64,000 nucleotides of DNA from Robinsoniella peoriensis (GTDB lineage Bacteria > Bacillota > Clostridia > Lachnospirales > Lachnospiraceae), in assembly GCF_000797495.1 (NCBI RefSeq), contig NZ_JTGN01000011.1, positions 203,510-267,509 on the forward strand, given 5' to 3'. Made by a program: the position numbers and the translations under genes. Below the pieces are notes generated by a model. The model was not told where the DNA came from, searched no databases, and saw only the letters and a program-made list of their open reading frames with translations. Positions within the stretch are counted from its first letter, which is position 1. Every line of letters starts with the position of its first letter. This document shows positions 28,823 to 37,769 of the stretch, piece by piece.

Positions 28823-29836
28823 TTACGCCCTTTCCTTTACATCATCTCTTAATACTGTACAACTTTCTTCCTTACAATTGGAATTTTTTTCATCGCATTT
28901 ATCATAATCCAACTTTCTTACATGATATTGAATATCCTCTAATAACTTCCGATTCCCGGAAATGATATCGGCCTGCAAACCTACAATGCCTGTCATAACA
29001 CCTAAAATAATCATCATACTGGCTAAAATAAGGGATTGTGTATGGCCACGACCTCCATCTATTATGAAGAAATAAATAAATCTAATACCAATCGCAACTC
29101 CTATAAAAGAAAGAATACTACCGATAATCGTAAAGAAATACAACGGCCGATACATCATAAACGCCCGCACAATCGTCAGCATAGACTTCTTCACATACCC
29201 AAACATACTGCTAAACAATCTCGACGGTCTGAGTTCTCCATTCGTTCTAATTGGTACAGAAGTACAAGCCATCTTATTTCTCCCAGCCTGTACAATCGTT
29301 TCTAATGTATACGTATACTCATTAATAACGTTCATCCGCAGCGCAGCTTCCCTGCTATATGCACGAAATCCACTTGGTGCGTCCGGAATATCCGTCTTAG
29401 AAGCCTTACGAACAACCCAGCTTCCAAAATGCTGCAGTCTTTTCTTTAACGGCGAAAAATGTTCCGTATTATCAATCGGTCTTTCCCCAATAACAATATC
29501 TGATTCCCCATCCAATATCGGTCTTACCAGTTTTTCAATATCTTCCCCGCAATACTGATTATCAGCATCTGTATTAACAATTATGTCCGCACCATGTCTA
29601 AGACAGGCATCCAGGCCTGCCATAAAGCCTTTTGCAAGTCCTTTGTTTCTTTTGAAATTCACTACATAGTGAACCCCCCAGTTTTTTGCAACTTCTACCG
29701 TATTGTCCTTGCTTCCATCGTTTATAATTAAATATTCAATCTCATCGATGCCGTCAATCTGTTTCGGCAAGTCATTCAGTGCAATTTCTAAGGTTTGTGC
29801 TTCGTTATAACATGGAATCTGAATAATCAATTTCAT
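28823..29836 (-). CDS. DPM1/GtrB-like family 2 glycosyltransferase
   Basis: 337 residues. IQIPCYNEAQTLE, NDGSKDNT and NTDADNQY are the GT2 signatures; two transmembrane helices (about 232-255 and 268-290) follow, then a charged Cys-containing tail. Likely makes a polyprenyl-phosphate sugar. It is preceded by the ugd terminator and has no clear promoter of its own, so read-through from ugd may feed this unit. Confidence 0.83.
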   Translation of the reverse strand: MKLIIQIPCYNEAQTLEIALNDLPKQIDGIDEIEYLIINDGSKDNTVEVAKNWGVHYVVNFKRNKGLAKGFMAGLDACLRHGADIIVNTDADNQYCGEDIEKLVRPILDGESDIVIGERPIDNTEHFSPLKKRLQHFGSWVVRKASKTDIPDAPSGFRAYSREAALRMNVINEYTYTLETIVQAGRNKMACTSVPIRTNGELRPSRLFSSMFGYVKKSMLTIVRAFMMYRPLYFFTIIGSILSFIGVAIGIRFIYFFIIDGGRGHTQSLILASMMIILGVMTGIVGLQADIISGNRKLLEDIQYHVRKLDYDKCDEKNSNCKEESCTVLRDDVKERA

Positions 29837-29884
29837 AATTATTTATCAACCCTTCCTTTGTTCTCTTTTTCTCTTTCAACCACC

Positions 29885-29918
29885 CAAAAAACGGATATCT
29901 GCAAAAACGGATATCCGT
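29885..29918 (-). terminator. Rho-independent terminator after ugd
   Basis: Minus strand: ACGGATATC, a 10-base loop, GATATCCGT, then TTTTTT. It begins 11 bases after the ugd stop. Confidence 0.75.
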
Positions 29919-29929
29919 AATTTCTTGTC

Positions 29930-31240
29930 CTACATTAACTCACTATTCACTGTTTTACGGCCGATCGAATTATATACTATTTTTGTATCTGCAAACGCAT
30001 CTAAGGAATAACAATTTCTTCCATCTAATACGATAGGTTTTCTCATGAGTTGTTCGTACTTCTTTATATCAAATTTCTTTACTTCATCCCACTCGGTAAA
30101 GATAAAGCAGATATCCGCATCTTTTAAAGTCTCTTCGATGCTTGAACAATAATCAACTTTCTTTGGATAGAGCTTTTTAAAATTCTCAGCTCCTACCGGA
30201 TCCCAGGCTTTCACATGGGCACCGTCTTCCAGAAGGATAGGAACATTCACAAGTGAAGCTGCTTCCCTCAGATCATCGGTTCCAGGCTTAAAGGTAAGAC
30301 CCAATACTGCCACATTAAGATCTGTGAAGTCTTCATAATATTTTTTTGCTTTTTTCACCAGTTTTAATTTCTGGTTTTCATTTACATCAATGGCCGCTCT
30401 GATTGTCTTTATTTCGTTGTCATTAAAACTTGCCAGCCAGCTTAAGGCTTTTGTATCTTTTGGGAAACAAGAACCTCCATAACCGATTCCGGAGTTTAAG
30501 AACCGCTTTCCTATACGGGCATCATATCCCATTCCTTTTGTAACATCTTCAATATCTGCACCTACGATTTCGCAGAGGTTAGCGATCTCATTTACATATG
30601 AGATCTTCAATGCAAGGAAATCATTGGATGCATATTTTATCATCTCTGCACTTCTTCTATCTGTAACAATAATCGGTGCATCGAATTTTTCATAGACATT
30701 TTTTAAAACTTCACCGGCTTTTTCATCTTCCACACCGATGACAATACGGGATGCATGAAGTGTATCCAAAACTGCGGTTCCCTGAGATAAAAATTCAGGA
30801 TTAGACGCTATATCTACTTTGACATCATGTACCAAACGCTCCCGAAGATAGGATTCCACCTTGTCGTTGGTACCAATCGGAACAGTAGATTTTACTACAA
30901 CTACACAATCCCGTTCTACGGATTGCGCGATCTGTTTTACTACTTTAAAGACATAAGCCAGATTTGCGGAACCATCCTGTTTTTCCGGAGTTCCCACGCC
31001 AATAAAAATGGCCTCCGCATCCTTATATGCAGCGCCATAGTCCGTTGTAAACTGCAGATGATCCATGCTTTGCTGCATTAATTCATCCAGTCCAGGCTCA
31101 TAGATAGGGGATATCCCCTTTTTCATTTTTTCAACTTTTTCTTCATCAATATCAACACAAGTTACATCATGTCCTTTACTCGCCAGGCACACACCTGTGA
31201 CAAGGCCGACATAACCGGTTCCTGCAACTGCAATTTTCAT
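29930..31240 (-). CDS. ugd: UDP-glucose 6-dehydrogenase
   Basis: 436 residues, full length. NAD-binding GTGYVGLVTG at the N-terminus, STVPIGT, NPEFLSQGTAV and the catalytic cysteine in GYGGSCFPKDTKAL are all present. Oxidises UDP-glucose to UDP-glucuronate, providing an acidic sugar for a teichuronic acid or capsule. Transcribed as its own unit between a TG-extended -10 and a clear terminator. A UDP-mannuronate or UDP-GalNAcA branch is less likely from motif spacing but not excluded. Confidence 0.92.
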   Translation of the reverse strand: MKIAVAGTGYVGLVTGVCLASKGHDVTCVDIDEEKVEKMKKGISPIYEPGLDELMQQSMDHLQFTTDYGAAYKDAEAIFIGVGTPEKQDGSANLAYVFKVVKQIAQSVERDCVVVVKSTVPIGTNDKVESYLRERLVHDVKVDIASNPEFLSQGTAVLDTLHASRIVIGVEDEKAGEVLKNVYEKFDAPIIVTDRRSAEMIKYASNDFLALKISYVNEIANLCEIVGADIEDVTKGMGYDARIGKRFLNSGIGYGGSCFPKDTKALSWLASFNDNEIKTIRAAIDVNENQKLKLVKKAKKYYEDFTDLNVAVLGLTFKPGTDDLREAASLVNVPILLEDGAHVKAWDPVGAENFKKLYPKKVDYCSSIEETLKDADICFIFTEWDEVKKFDIKKYEQLMRKPIVLDGRNCYSLDAFADTKIVYNSIGRKTVNSELM

Positions 31241-31279
31241 TTTATCTTCTCCGCATAATATTCACAATATAGTGTTTAA

Positions 31280-31288
31280 ATTATATCA
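31280..31288 (-). promoter_or_regulatory. Extended -10 promoter of ugd
   Basis: TGATATAAT on the minus strand, a consensus extended -10 element, about 40 bases before the ATG at 31240. No good -35. Confidence 0.5.
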
Positions 31289-31653
31289 TATGTTTTAAAA
31301 TTTTACCACCCTATATAAGGTTATTTTTTACATATTTTTTGCTAATTTTGACATTCTGAGGCATTTTAGTTCATACTTTTATAATATTTGATTCATATTT
31401 CACGCTAAAGGCAGATCAAAAAAGTACTGTTTCTATTTAAATAGGACACGCTCCAAGGCCCATCTACCTGATTCAGAACAAGCCGTTCTCCGGGCATATC
31501 TCTTCTCATTGAAAGAGCTATCAGGTCAAATCACCGATAGCTCTTACCTGCATTTTATAACTTTTTCTAATTTCAATAAAATATGTTGTATCAAAATATT
31601 CAAAATGCCATTTCGAAAAGAAACTTCTGCACGTTTTTTGTAAAATGATAATT
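31289..31653. other. Intergenic region with one hairpin and no gene
   Basis: This 365-bp gap between ugd and the aldolase gene has no credible reading frame. A perfect 10-bp inverted repeat, AAGAGCTATC (31513-31522) and GATAGCTCTT (31536-31545), could be the aldolase terminator on minus, but only three T follow. The GC content rises around 31450-31500 relative to its flanks. Confidence 0.4.
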
Positions 31654-33252
31654 CTATTTCTCATAGAATGTATCTGTTATAAATTCCACAGAGATATGAT
31701 CATCCATCTTTTTCAGGCAGTCAATCACATACTGGTTCATACTATTTGACTTCTCTTTTTCAATCCTGTATTCCATGCTGGAATTGTAGTAATTATCTTC
31801 AATCGGTGAATAGCCATCAAAGCCGGCACATGCCACATGATCTACTTTTACTTTCATCAATGTTTTCAGGAGCATGATAAATGCATTATCAATAATCTCA
31901 GCATCTTCATCTACCAGTGAACTATAGTTTAAGGTGTAGTCAAAGCTCCCTTTTGTATTCGTTACGTTTGATGTGGCAATTACCTTGGTATCACGGTTCT
32001 TATACTCTGTGATCACGCTGTTCAGCTGAACATACCTTCTTGAATTGCTTAGGAATACGTAATCAACCATAAGGGCTCCCGGTATATAATTTGTAGAGAT
32101 GACAACCGGATGATTTGCTTCAATATAAGCTTTGATTTTTTCTTCCTGAGCCTGGACATTTTTACCTGGTCCAACTAACAGAATTTTCTTTCCTGCAAAC
32201 TGTTCTTCCAGTTTTACCAGATCATCCAGATCATTACATTCTGAATTCTGATACTGATTATACAGATGTTCAATATGCTTCTGATCGTATAATAATTTCT
32301 TTTCAAATTCAATGCTGTCCAGTATTTCATTTAAGGACTTCAGAGATAATGTATGCTTGTCCATTAAATATTTTACATAACTTGGATGGCAGTTATTGGA
32401 TGCCGACAGATAGAAGAAAAGATTATACCCCCATGGACTCTTTTCATAAATATTCATGATGTTGATATCGATCGCTTCTAACATCTGGCTGATATCATAG
32501 TTTTTTCCACAATTGGTATTCAAATACATTGACAGCAATTCCATCGGCGCATTACCAGCACTTTTGCCCATTCCATAAAGAGTTGCGTCCACTACTACCA
32601 TACGGTCTGTGTGAGCTTTCAAAACTTCCATACAGTTGGAATACGCCAGCTGGAAGTTGTTATGGGAATGATATCCTACACCAATTTCCGGAATGAGGTT
32701 ATGGTCTAATAATTCAAAATAGTGCATCAGATGTTCCTGATGAAGTAATCCATAGGTATCTACAATGGATACTGCGTAAGGTTTTAACTCATTTACGAGA
32801 TCGATAAGATCCAGCATTTCTCTGTCTGAGTAACTTGTAATCGAAACTGCCTGGGTAAATACCTGATAGCCCAATTCTTTTACCTGACGGCAGAACGCAA
32901 TTGCTTCATGCATCAGATGTTTTTTAAAGATTACCCGGATACCATCCAGATAACTGTCCTTGCAGGGAGACAGATTTTCTATTCCGCAGGTTCCGAAATC
33001 GATCATTCCAACAACCATTGCCTGTCTTCTGTCAAGCCCGCCATAGATTTTTTCTACGCAGTCCGTGTTCGGCATGATGGTACGGTCGATATCAAACTCG
33101 TGTCTTTCATCCAGGAATCCGACTTCGATCATGTCTACATTTGTGCTGACCAGTCTTTCAAATAAACTCACAATGTTGTCATGTCCAAATCTCCAGTCAT
33201 TAACATAACCACCGTCACGTAAAGTACAATCTAATAATTTTATATTATTCAT
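31654..33252 (-). CDS. DRE-TIM (HMG-CoA lyase-like) aldolase with a C-terminal nucleotide-binding-like domain
   Basis: 532 residues. Residues 1-280 are a metal-dependent DRE-TIM barrel: LLDCTLRDGG with Arg12 and metal ligand Asp13, and HSHNN at 195-199 giving the two metal-binding histidines. This resembles 4-hydroxy-2-oxovalerate aldolases. Residues about 330-532 are a separate domain beginning ILLVGPGKN, with a Rossmann-like start, ending in a region with GFDGYS. Such two-domain proteins are found in surface-glycan clusters. Inference: it makes or breaks a C-C bond beside a 2-keto acid, and could build an ulosonic acid. It has its own promoter. Confidence 0.78.
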   Translation of the reverse strand: MNNIKLLDCTLRDGGYVNDWRFGHDNIVSLFERLVSTNVDMIEVGFLDERHEFDIDRTIMPNTDCVEKIYGGLDRRQAMVVGMIDFGTCGIENLSPCKDSYLDGIRVIFKKHLMHEAIAFCRQVKELGYQVFTQAVSITSYSDREMLDLIDLVNELKPYAVSIVDTYGLLHQEHLMHYFELLDHNLIPEIGVGYHSHNNFQLAYSNCMEVLKAHTDRMVVVDATLYGMGKSAGNAPMELLSMYLNTNCGKNYDISQMLEAIDINIMNIYEKSPWGYNLFFYLSASNNCHPSYVKYLMDKHTLSLKSLNEILDSIEFEKKLLYDQKHIEHLYNQYQNSECNDLDDLVKLEEQFAGKKILLVGPGKNVQAQEEKIKAYIEANHPVVISTNYIPGALMVDYVFLSNSRRYVQLNSVITEYKNRDTKVIATSNVTNTKGSFDYTLNYSSLVDEDAEIIDNAFIMLLKTLMKVKVDHVACAGFDGYSPIEDNYYNSSMEYRIEKEKSNSMNQYVIDCLKKMDDHISVEFITDTFYEK

Positions 33253-33271
33253 TTTATTCTCCTGTTCTTAA

Positions 33272-33295
33272 AATATATTGACTCTTCAATATATT
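33272..33295. repeat. Perfect 10-bp inverted repeat in the aldolase 5' leader
   Basis: AATATATTGA (33272-33281) and TCAATATATT (33286-33295) with a 4-base loop lie just upstream of the aldolase start. No T-run follows, so not a terminator; a weak regulatory hairpin or operator. Confidence 0.35.
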
Positions 33296-33336
33296 GTTTT
33301 ACAAAAACTGATATAGGTTACTGTAATACAGAACCT

Positions 33337-33365
33337 ATTATACAGGTAAATTAGTATTTTGTGAA
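33337..33365 (-). promoter_or_regulatory. Promoter of the aldolase gene
   Basis: TTCACA (33360-33365), 17 bases, TATAAT (33337-33342) on the minus strand, giving a leader of about 78 bases. Confidence 0.65.
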
Positions 33366-33459
33366 GTATTTTCCTATTTATGGTCAGCATTCAGACTTTT
33401 GATATATTATATTCTGTGCTTTATTCTTTTGCAATGCTGCAAATTTCTACTGATCTATT

Positions 33460-35217
33460 CTATCTGCTTCCCAAAATCTTCAGACACACGCGCATAATCA
33501 ATCTTCCAAATCCATTCTTTTTCAACGCATTGCCTACACGGTATTCATCTGTATTCTTTATCTCTTTTAATTCAGCTGTACATTTCTTATATTTTTTCTT
33601 AAGCTCATCACACTGCTTTTTTGTTTCTCCATATTTAAACTTCCAATTCTTAATCTGAGTACCCTGCCACGGCACCGGATAATTTGCAATTCCCGCAAGG
33701 ATTGATTTTGGAATTGTAAATAATTCTTTCGGATTCATGTCAAACTGCGTACATTGACTCAGATCTAATATGGTTCCTTTGACCGGCGTCATTGTTGCCA
33801 GTGGTGATAATAATACAAATGGATGTTTTGAATAAGTGGTTCTTCCATTCATCTCTACAGCATACTTCCCTTTAAGCACACTCTCTATCTGTCTTTCCGG
33901 ATCTGCCTCTGTCTGGGTTTTACAATTGACCAACCCGTTAATTATCTCTTTTATAACAGGGTTGCCCTTTGCTGCGCCAAATACCTTATCTGTAAAATGT
34001 TCTTCATCAAAAAAGCTAAAGAATGCCGGATAACAGCGCATACAATCAAATGGTCCATTTATTTTCATGTTGGCGCCAAGATAAAATCCGCCTTCTGCAT
34101 AAATTTTCTTTAACGCAAAATATCCGACTACCAATTTAAAATTCTTTTGAAGAAATGCCTGCTCTATCATCTGGTTTTCATGCACATCGCAGTTTTGCGG
34201 ACTTAACACCACTGCCTCCCCCTCTTCACGAAAGGCCTGCTGTGCTGCTTCTGACGCCTGTTCGGATGTGATTTCCTGTGAAAATCCATCCAGATAAATT
34301 CTCTTAGGCATTGCCTGCTCTGTTAAGCTCAGATAATAGGTGATTTCCTTATACTTCTCCGGCTTAGCCAGATAGCATGGATTCTTTTCAATCAAAGATG
34401 TAAGTGACTTGAAATACGAAAAGAACTCATCCCCAAAATACCACATTGCTTTCGATTTATCAATGGTCTTTTCTGCCATATTCATTACGATTTCATTACG
34501 ATATTTTGCATCAATATTCTCAATTGCCATTTTTGCAGCTTTTACAAAATCTAAAATTTTCTTTTCTTTTGTGCGGTGTACTGTGGAGTCTTCCCGATCC
34601 ATCCAGTAATAAACCGGAGCCGGCTCATATCCGACTTTTACAGCCGCTGCGATCAAAATTGGAATATAGGCTACATCCTGGTAAATCATGTCTGCTGTTC
34701 CGCCCGTTTTTTCCCAGAGTTCTTTTTTTACCAGAAGGCTCCATAATGTAAATGGTGTAATATCCAGAAGCATACTTTCTTTGGTAACCGGTCCCGGCAG
34801 CAATCCCAACAGATATTTTCCGTTACCCCTTACCCGGTAGGAAGCGCCATAGATCAAATCACAATTTTCTTTTTGGGCACGTGCATACATGCGCTCTAAG
34901 GAATTCTCGATCATGTAGTCATCTGCATCACAGAACGCAAGATATGTACCTTTTGCTTCTTTAATTGCCAGGTTTCTTGCAATTCCCTGCCCATGGTTTT
35001 CCGTATGCAGAACCTGCATGATCTCCGGATATTTCTTTTTGTATTCATCGAGAATCACACCTGAACTATCTGTCGATCCATCATCGATGGCCACTACCTC
35101 TATTTCTTTCATGGTCTGGTTTACAGCAGAATCCAGACATCTTCTCAAATATTTTTCCACATTATATACCGGTATAATTACCGAAATCAGTACTTTTTTA
35201 TCCATTCTTTTATCCAT
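33460..35217 (-). CDS. Two-domain glycosyltransferase: GT2 plus GT32-like domain
   Basis: About 585 residues. The ATG at 35217 is chosen because AGGGAG stands 7 bases before it; an in-frame ATG at 35238 has no ribosome site, and a third is at 35205. Residues 1-230 are a GT2 GT-A domain (SVIIPVYNVEKYL, DDGSTDSS, FCDADDY). From about 290 a second domain shows the GT32/capsular-transferase signature IYAEGGFYLG, but the expected D-x-D that follows is replaced by G-A-N, so this half may be inactive or use another metal site. A charged coiled-coil-like end closes the protein. Probable bifunctional or regulatory glycan transferase. Confidence 0.75.
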   Translation of the reverse strand: MDKRMDKKVLISVIIPVYNVEKYLRRCLDSAVNQTMKEIEVVAIDDGSTDSSGVILDEYKKKYPEIMQVLHTENHGQGIARNLAIKEAKGTYLAFCDADDYMIENSLERMYARAQKENCDLIYGASYRVRGNGKYLLGLLPGPVTKESMLLDITPFTLWSLLVKKELWEKTGGTADMIYQDVAYIPILIAAAVKVGYEPAPVYYWMDREDSTVHRTKEKKILDFVKAAKMAIENIDAKYRNEIVMNMAEKTIDKSKAMWYFGDEFFSYFKSLTSLIEKNPCYLAKPEKYKEITYYLSLTEQAMPKRIYLDGFSQEITSEQASEAAQQAFREEGEAVVLSPQNCDVHENQMIEQAFLQKNFKLVVGYFALKKIYAEGGFYLGANMKINGPFDCMRCYPAFFSFFDEEHFTDKVFGAAKGNPVIKEIINGLVNCKTQTEADPERQIESVLKGKYAVEMNGRTTYSKHPFVLLSPLATMTPVKGTILDLSQCTQFDMNPKELFTIPKSILAGIANYPVPWQGTQIKNWKFKYGETKKQCDELKKKYKKCTAELKEIKNTDEYRVGNALKKNGFGRLIMRVCLKILGSR

Positions 35218-35340
35218 CCTCTTATCTCCCTGACTCATTTATATTTTTCTGTTCCGGAGCCTGTTTGAAAATCGCTTAATTCCGTTCATTCCGCAAACCG
35301 CAGCAGATTGTTGCTAATACTTTCCAAACTGGTTCTAACA

Positions 35341-35393
35341 CAAAACCCCGCGAACAGACATCCTTTCGAAAAAGCATGTCTGTCTGCGAGGTT
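35341..35393 (-). terminator. Terminator directly after the HAD phosphatase gene
   Basis: A long imperfect hairpin begins at the stop codon: AACCTCGCAGACAGACAT pairs with ATGTCTGTTCGCGGGGTT, with a loop of about 14 bases, then TTTTGTG. It closes the minus-strand unit that began near tagD or beyond. Confidence 0.75.
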
Positions 35394-36044
35394 CTATACC
35401 CCAAAAAATTCCCTGATGTCCCCAACCGTATCAGCAGAAAACACATACGGATACTCTTTAACATCATCTTCAGTTCTAAATCCAAAACCAAAAGTGACCG
35501 CCATAAAATCAACCCCGGCTTCAAAAGCTCCCACTGCATCAGAAGTCGTATCCCCGATCAGGATTCCTTCTTTTGAAAATGCAAGCCCCATGAGGGATTC
35601 ACAGCGTTGAAGTACATCTTTTTTTGTCATTTTGCTGGCAAAATCTGATCCGCAAATTATGTCACAGTGTTTGCTTATTTGAAAATGTTCTAGTATTTCG
35701 ATTGCATAGTCTTCTCTTTTCAAGGTAGCAACCCCGATTTTGTAACCATTTAAATGCAGGGCAGTCAGCAAATCATAGATACCCTCATAGGCTTCAGCCA
35801 AAAACAGATCATGGTTTTTATACCGATCCCGGAAAATTTCCGTTGCCTGATCGGCTTCTTCTTCTGATAATCCATACTGCTTCATCAATGATTTTTTAAT
35901 TGGCGGGCCAATAAAAGTGCGCTTTACTTCTTCAGCGAGAGGCTGATAACCCATCTTTTCGATCGTATAGTCCACACTTTTCAGTACGCCTGCTGAAGTG
36001 TCCAGCAGGGTGCCGTCCAGGTCAAATATTACAGCTTTATACAT
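35394..36044 (-). CDS. HAD-superfamily phosphatase (phosphoglycolate-phosphatase type)
   Basis: 216 residues. FDLDGTLLDTS holds the nucleophile and acid Asp pair; VATLKRE, the Lys of the FASKMTKKDV region, and GDTTSDAVGA complete the HAD motifs, with a helical cap between residues 15 and 85. It is 8 bases downstream of a CMP-sugar synthetase gene. By analogy with KdsC, a plausible role is to remove the phosphate from an ulosonic acid phosphate before CMP activation. A housekeeping phosphatase is the alternative. Confidence 0.85.
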   Translation of the reverse strand: MYKAVIFDLDGTLLDTSAGVLKSVDYTIEKMGYQPLAEEVKRTFIGPPIKKSLMKQYGLSEEEADQATEIFRDRYKNHDLFLAEAYEGIYDLLTALHLNGYKIGVATLKREDYAIEILEHFQISKHCDIICGSDFASKMTKKDVLQRCESLMGLAFSKEGILIGDTTSDAVGAFEAGVDFMAVTFGFGFRTEDDVKEYPYVFSADTVGDIREFFGV

Positions 36045-36052
36045 AAAAACTC

Positions 36053-36790
36053 CTATCCTACAATTCCTTCAGCAACCATTAGGTCCTTTACCATTTCCAG
36101 ATCCTTAGGTGTATCTACAGACACTGTTCTGCAGTCTACATCCACAAATTTCACTTTTTTATGATGTTCGATGTAGCGGATCAGGTCGCACTCCTCTACC
36201 TTCTCCAGCAAGCTCTGTGGAGTGGTGACGAAGAAATCCAATGCTTCTTTTGTAAATGCGCAGATTCCAACGAATTTCTTATAATCGAACTCCAGACTCC
36301 CCTTTGGATAGGGAAGCGGGCTTCTGGATGTATAAAGGCCGTCGCCTGCTTCGTTTGCAATCATTTTAATATTTGTAAAATCAATAACTTCCGGTCCTGT
36401 CTTAATCGTGGTCATTGCATTTGCCACAAAGAATTCCGGTGTGTTTTTCGCTGTTTCCACTACTTTCTCAATTGCCTGGGCTTCGATTAACGGCTCGTCT
36501 CCGCCGATAAACACGTAGATATCTGCGGGAATCTTATCGGATACTTCGTGCGTCCGCTCTGTAGGATTGGTGTGCTTTTCACTTGTCATTAGCACCTTGA
36601 ATCCATATCCCGTGCAGACATCGTAAATTTCCTGATTATCCGTTGCTACATACACTTCATCAAAGTTTCTTACCTTGCTTACCTGCTGATATACCCACCA
36701 GATCATTGGTTTGCCATGAAGATCCGCCAATGGTTTTCCCGGAAATCTGCTTGATTTGTATCTTGATGGTATTACTCCTACTACTTTCAT
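36053..36790 (-). CDS. kdsB: CMP-KDO synthetase-like cytidylyltransferase
   Basis: 245 residues, the normal KdsB length. IPSRYKSSRFPGKPLADLHGKPM is the CTP-binding region (only part cited), GGDEPLI supplies the metal-binding Asp, and the C-terminal VDTPKDLEMV motif matches KdsB. The enzyme couples CTP to a 2-keto-3-deoxy sugar acid to give a CMP-sugar. KDO lipid A is absent in Gram-positives, so the substrate is likely another ulosonic acid or KDO in a capsule. Its ATG overlaps the stop of the upstream DUF115 gene by 4 bases, so they are translationally coupled. Confidence 0.88.
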   Translation of the reverse strand: MKVVGVIPSRYKSSRFPGKPLADLHGKPMIWWVYQQVSKVRNFDEVYVATDNQEIYDVCTGYGFKVLMTSEKHTNPTERTHEVSDKIPADIYVFIGGDEPLIEAQAIEKVVETAKNTPEFFVANAMTTIKTGPEVIDFTNIKMIANEAGDGLYTSRSPLPYPKGSLEFDYKKFVGICAFTKEALDFFVTTPQSLLEKVEECDLIRYIEHHKKVKFVDVDCRTVSVDTPKDLEMVKDLMVAEGIVG

Positions 36791-37698
36791 GCGTTCACGC
36801 CTCCTAGTATGTCACTCAGGTTTACTCTTTCAAATGACTCCAGAGCGCCTCCTCTGGTTGCATTGTAAATCTTGACATCTCTCTCATTTGCAAAATCATT
36901 TAATTTATTATAAGCAAAAATCGCTTTCTGCCTGTAATATTCAGATACCTCTTCTTTTGTCAGATCCTGAGCTTTTAATCGGTTCTCAATCCGTTTTACG
37001 TCCATCTGTTTCATATCATCACTCAGATAATCTTTGATAAAATGGCTGTCTTTTGCTAAGCTGGATGTACAGTCCACACCAATCAGATAGATTTCTTTAA
37101 ATCCCATGTAAATGGCAAGTTCTATCATAAATGACATAACCGTAGCACCCGACGGAACATAATATGACAGAAAATTGTTACTGATCTTATAGGGTTCTTT
37201 TGCCACATTGTAGACATAGGTGCTGTCCTTCGGCCTTTTTTTCATATAGTGATAAGCAGTAAGATTTACAAAGAAAGGTGCCTCTACATTGTCTGCAATC
37301 TCCTCTGACAGATTTTTTGCAAACATCACATCAATAAGGCAATGGTAAGTGGGCCTCCACTCTGTCTGGTCAAATATTTTATAAACCATATTGCAGCCAA
37401 TCGTTGTCTCATCTTTAATCAGGTCCAGATCGCTGCTTGTTAAGCTCGGACCATTTCCCACCAGAAAGCACCGTTCACCCTGATGCTTATCCTTATAAGA
37501 CTTTAATCGTTTACTGTTTGCCAACAGACAGATACCTCTGCCGCGAAATACACCTGATAATCGAAAGTAACCTTCTTTTGTTTTCTTAAAAACCAGTTTT
37601 ATCAGCTTCTTAATACGTCGAAAACCTTTTTTTATGAATCGAATTATCTTTTTCACGCGCCAGCCAATGCCGACTTTCAGTTTTTCTGCGAATCCCAT
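36787..37698 (-). CDS. DUF115 / MptE-like protein, Maf-related putative transferase
   Basis: 303 residues. A basic N-terminal arm (about 1-55, rich in Lys/Arg and likely membrane associated) is followed by a DUF115-type domain: RCFLVGNGPSL, IGCNMVYKIF, LIDVMFAKN, PSGATVMSFMIELAIYMGFK and IYLIGVDC. The same domain is the core of Maf flagellin glycosyltransferases, which use CMP-activated nonulosonic acids. As it is coupled to a KdsB-like gene, a role as transferase of the CMP-sugar is a good hypothesis; a pterin kinase role is improbable here. Confidence 0.75.
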   Translation of the reverse strand: MGFAEKLKVGIGWRVKKIIRFIKKGFRRIKKLIKLVFKKTKEGYFRLSGVFRGRGICLLANSKRLKSYKDKHQGERCFLVGNGPSLTSSDLDLIKDETTIGCNMVYKIFDQTEWRPTYHCLIDVMFAKNLSEEIADNVEAPFFVNLTAYHYMKKRPKDSTYVYNVAKEPYKISNNFLSYYVPSGATVMSFMIELAIYMGFKEIYLIGVDCTSSLAKDSHFIKDYLSDDMKQMDVKRIENRLKAQDLTKEEVSEYYRQKAIFAYNKLNDFANERDVKIYNATRGGALESFERVNLSDILGGVNA

Positions 37699-37769
37699 TA
37701 TTACACCTCTGACTTCTATAATTTCGTAAATGATATCTTCCCTGCATTTCGGATCTGTAAAAATTTATT

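Noticed and set aside
36161..36490. Plus-strand frame over the KdsB gene
   Set aside because: Antisense shadow; the minus-strand gene has complete family motifs.
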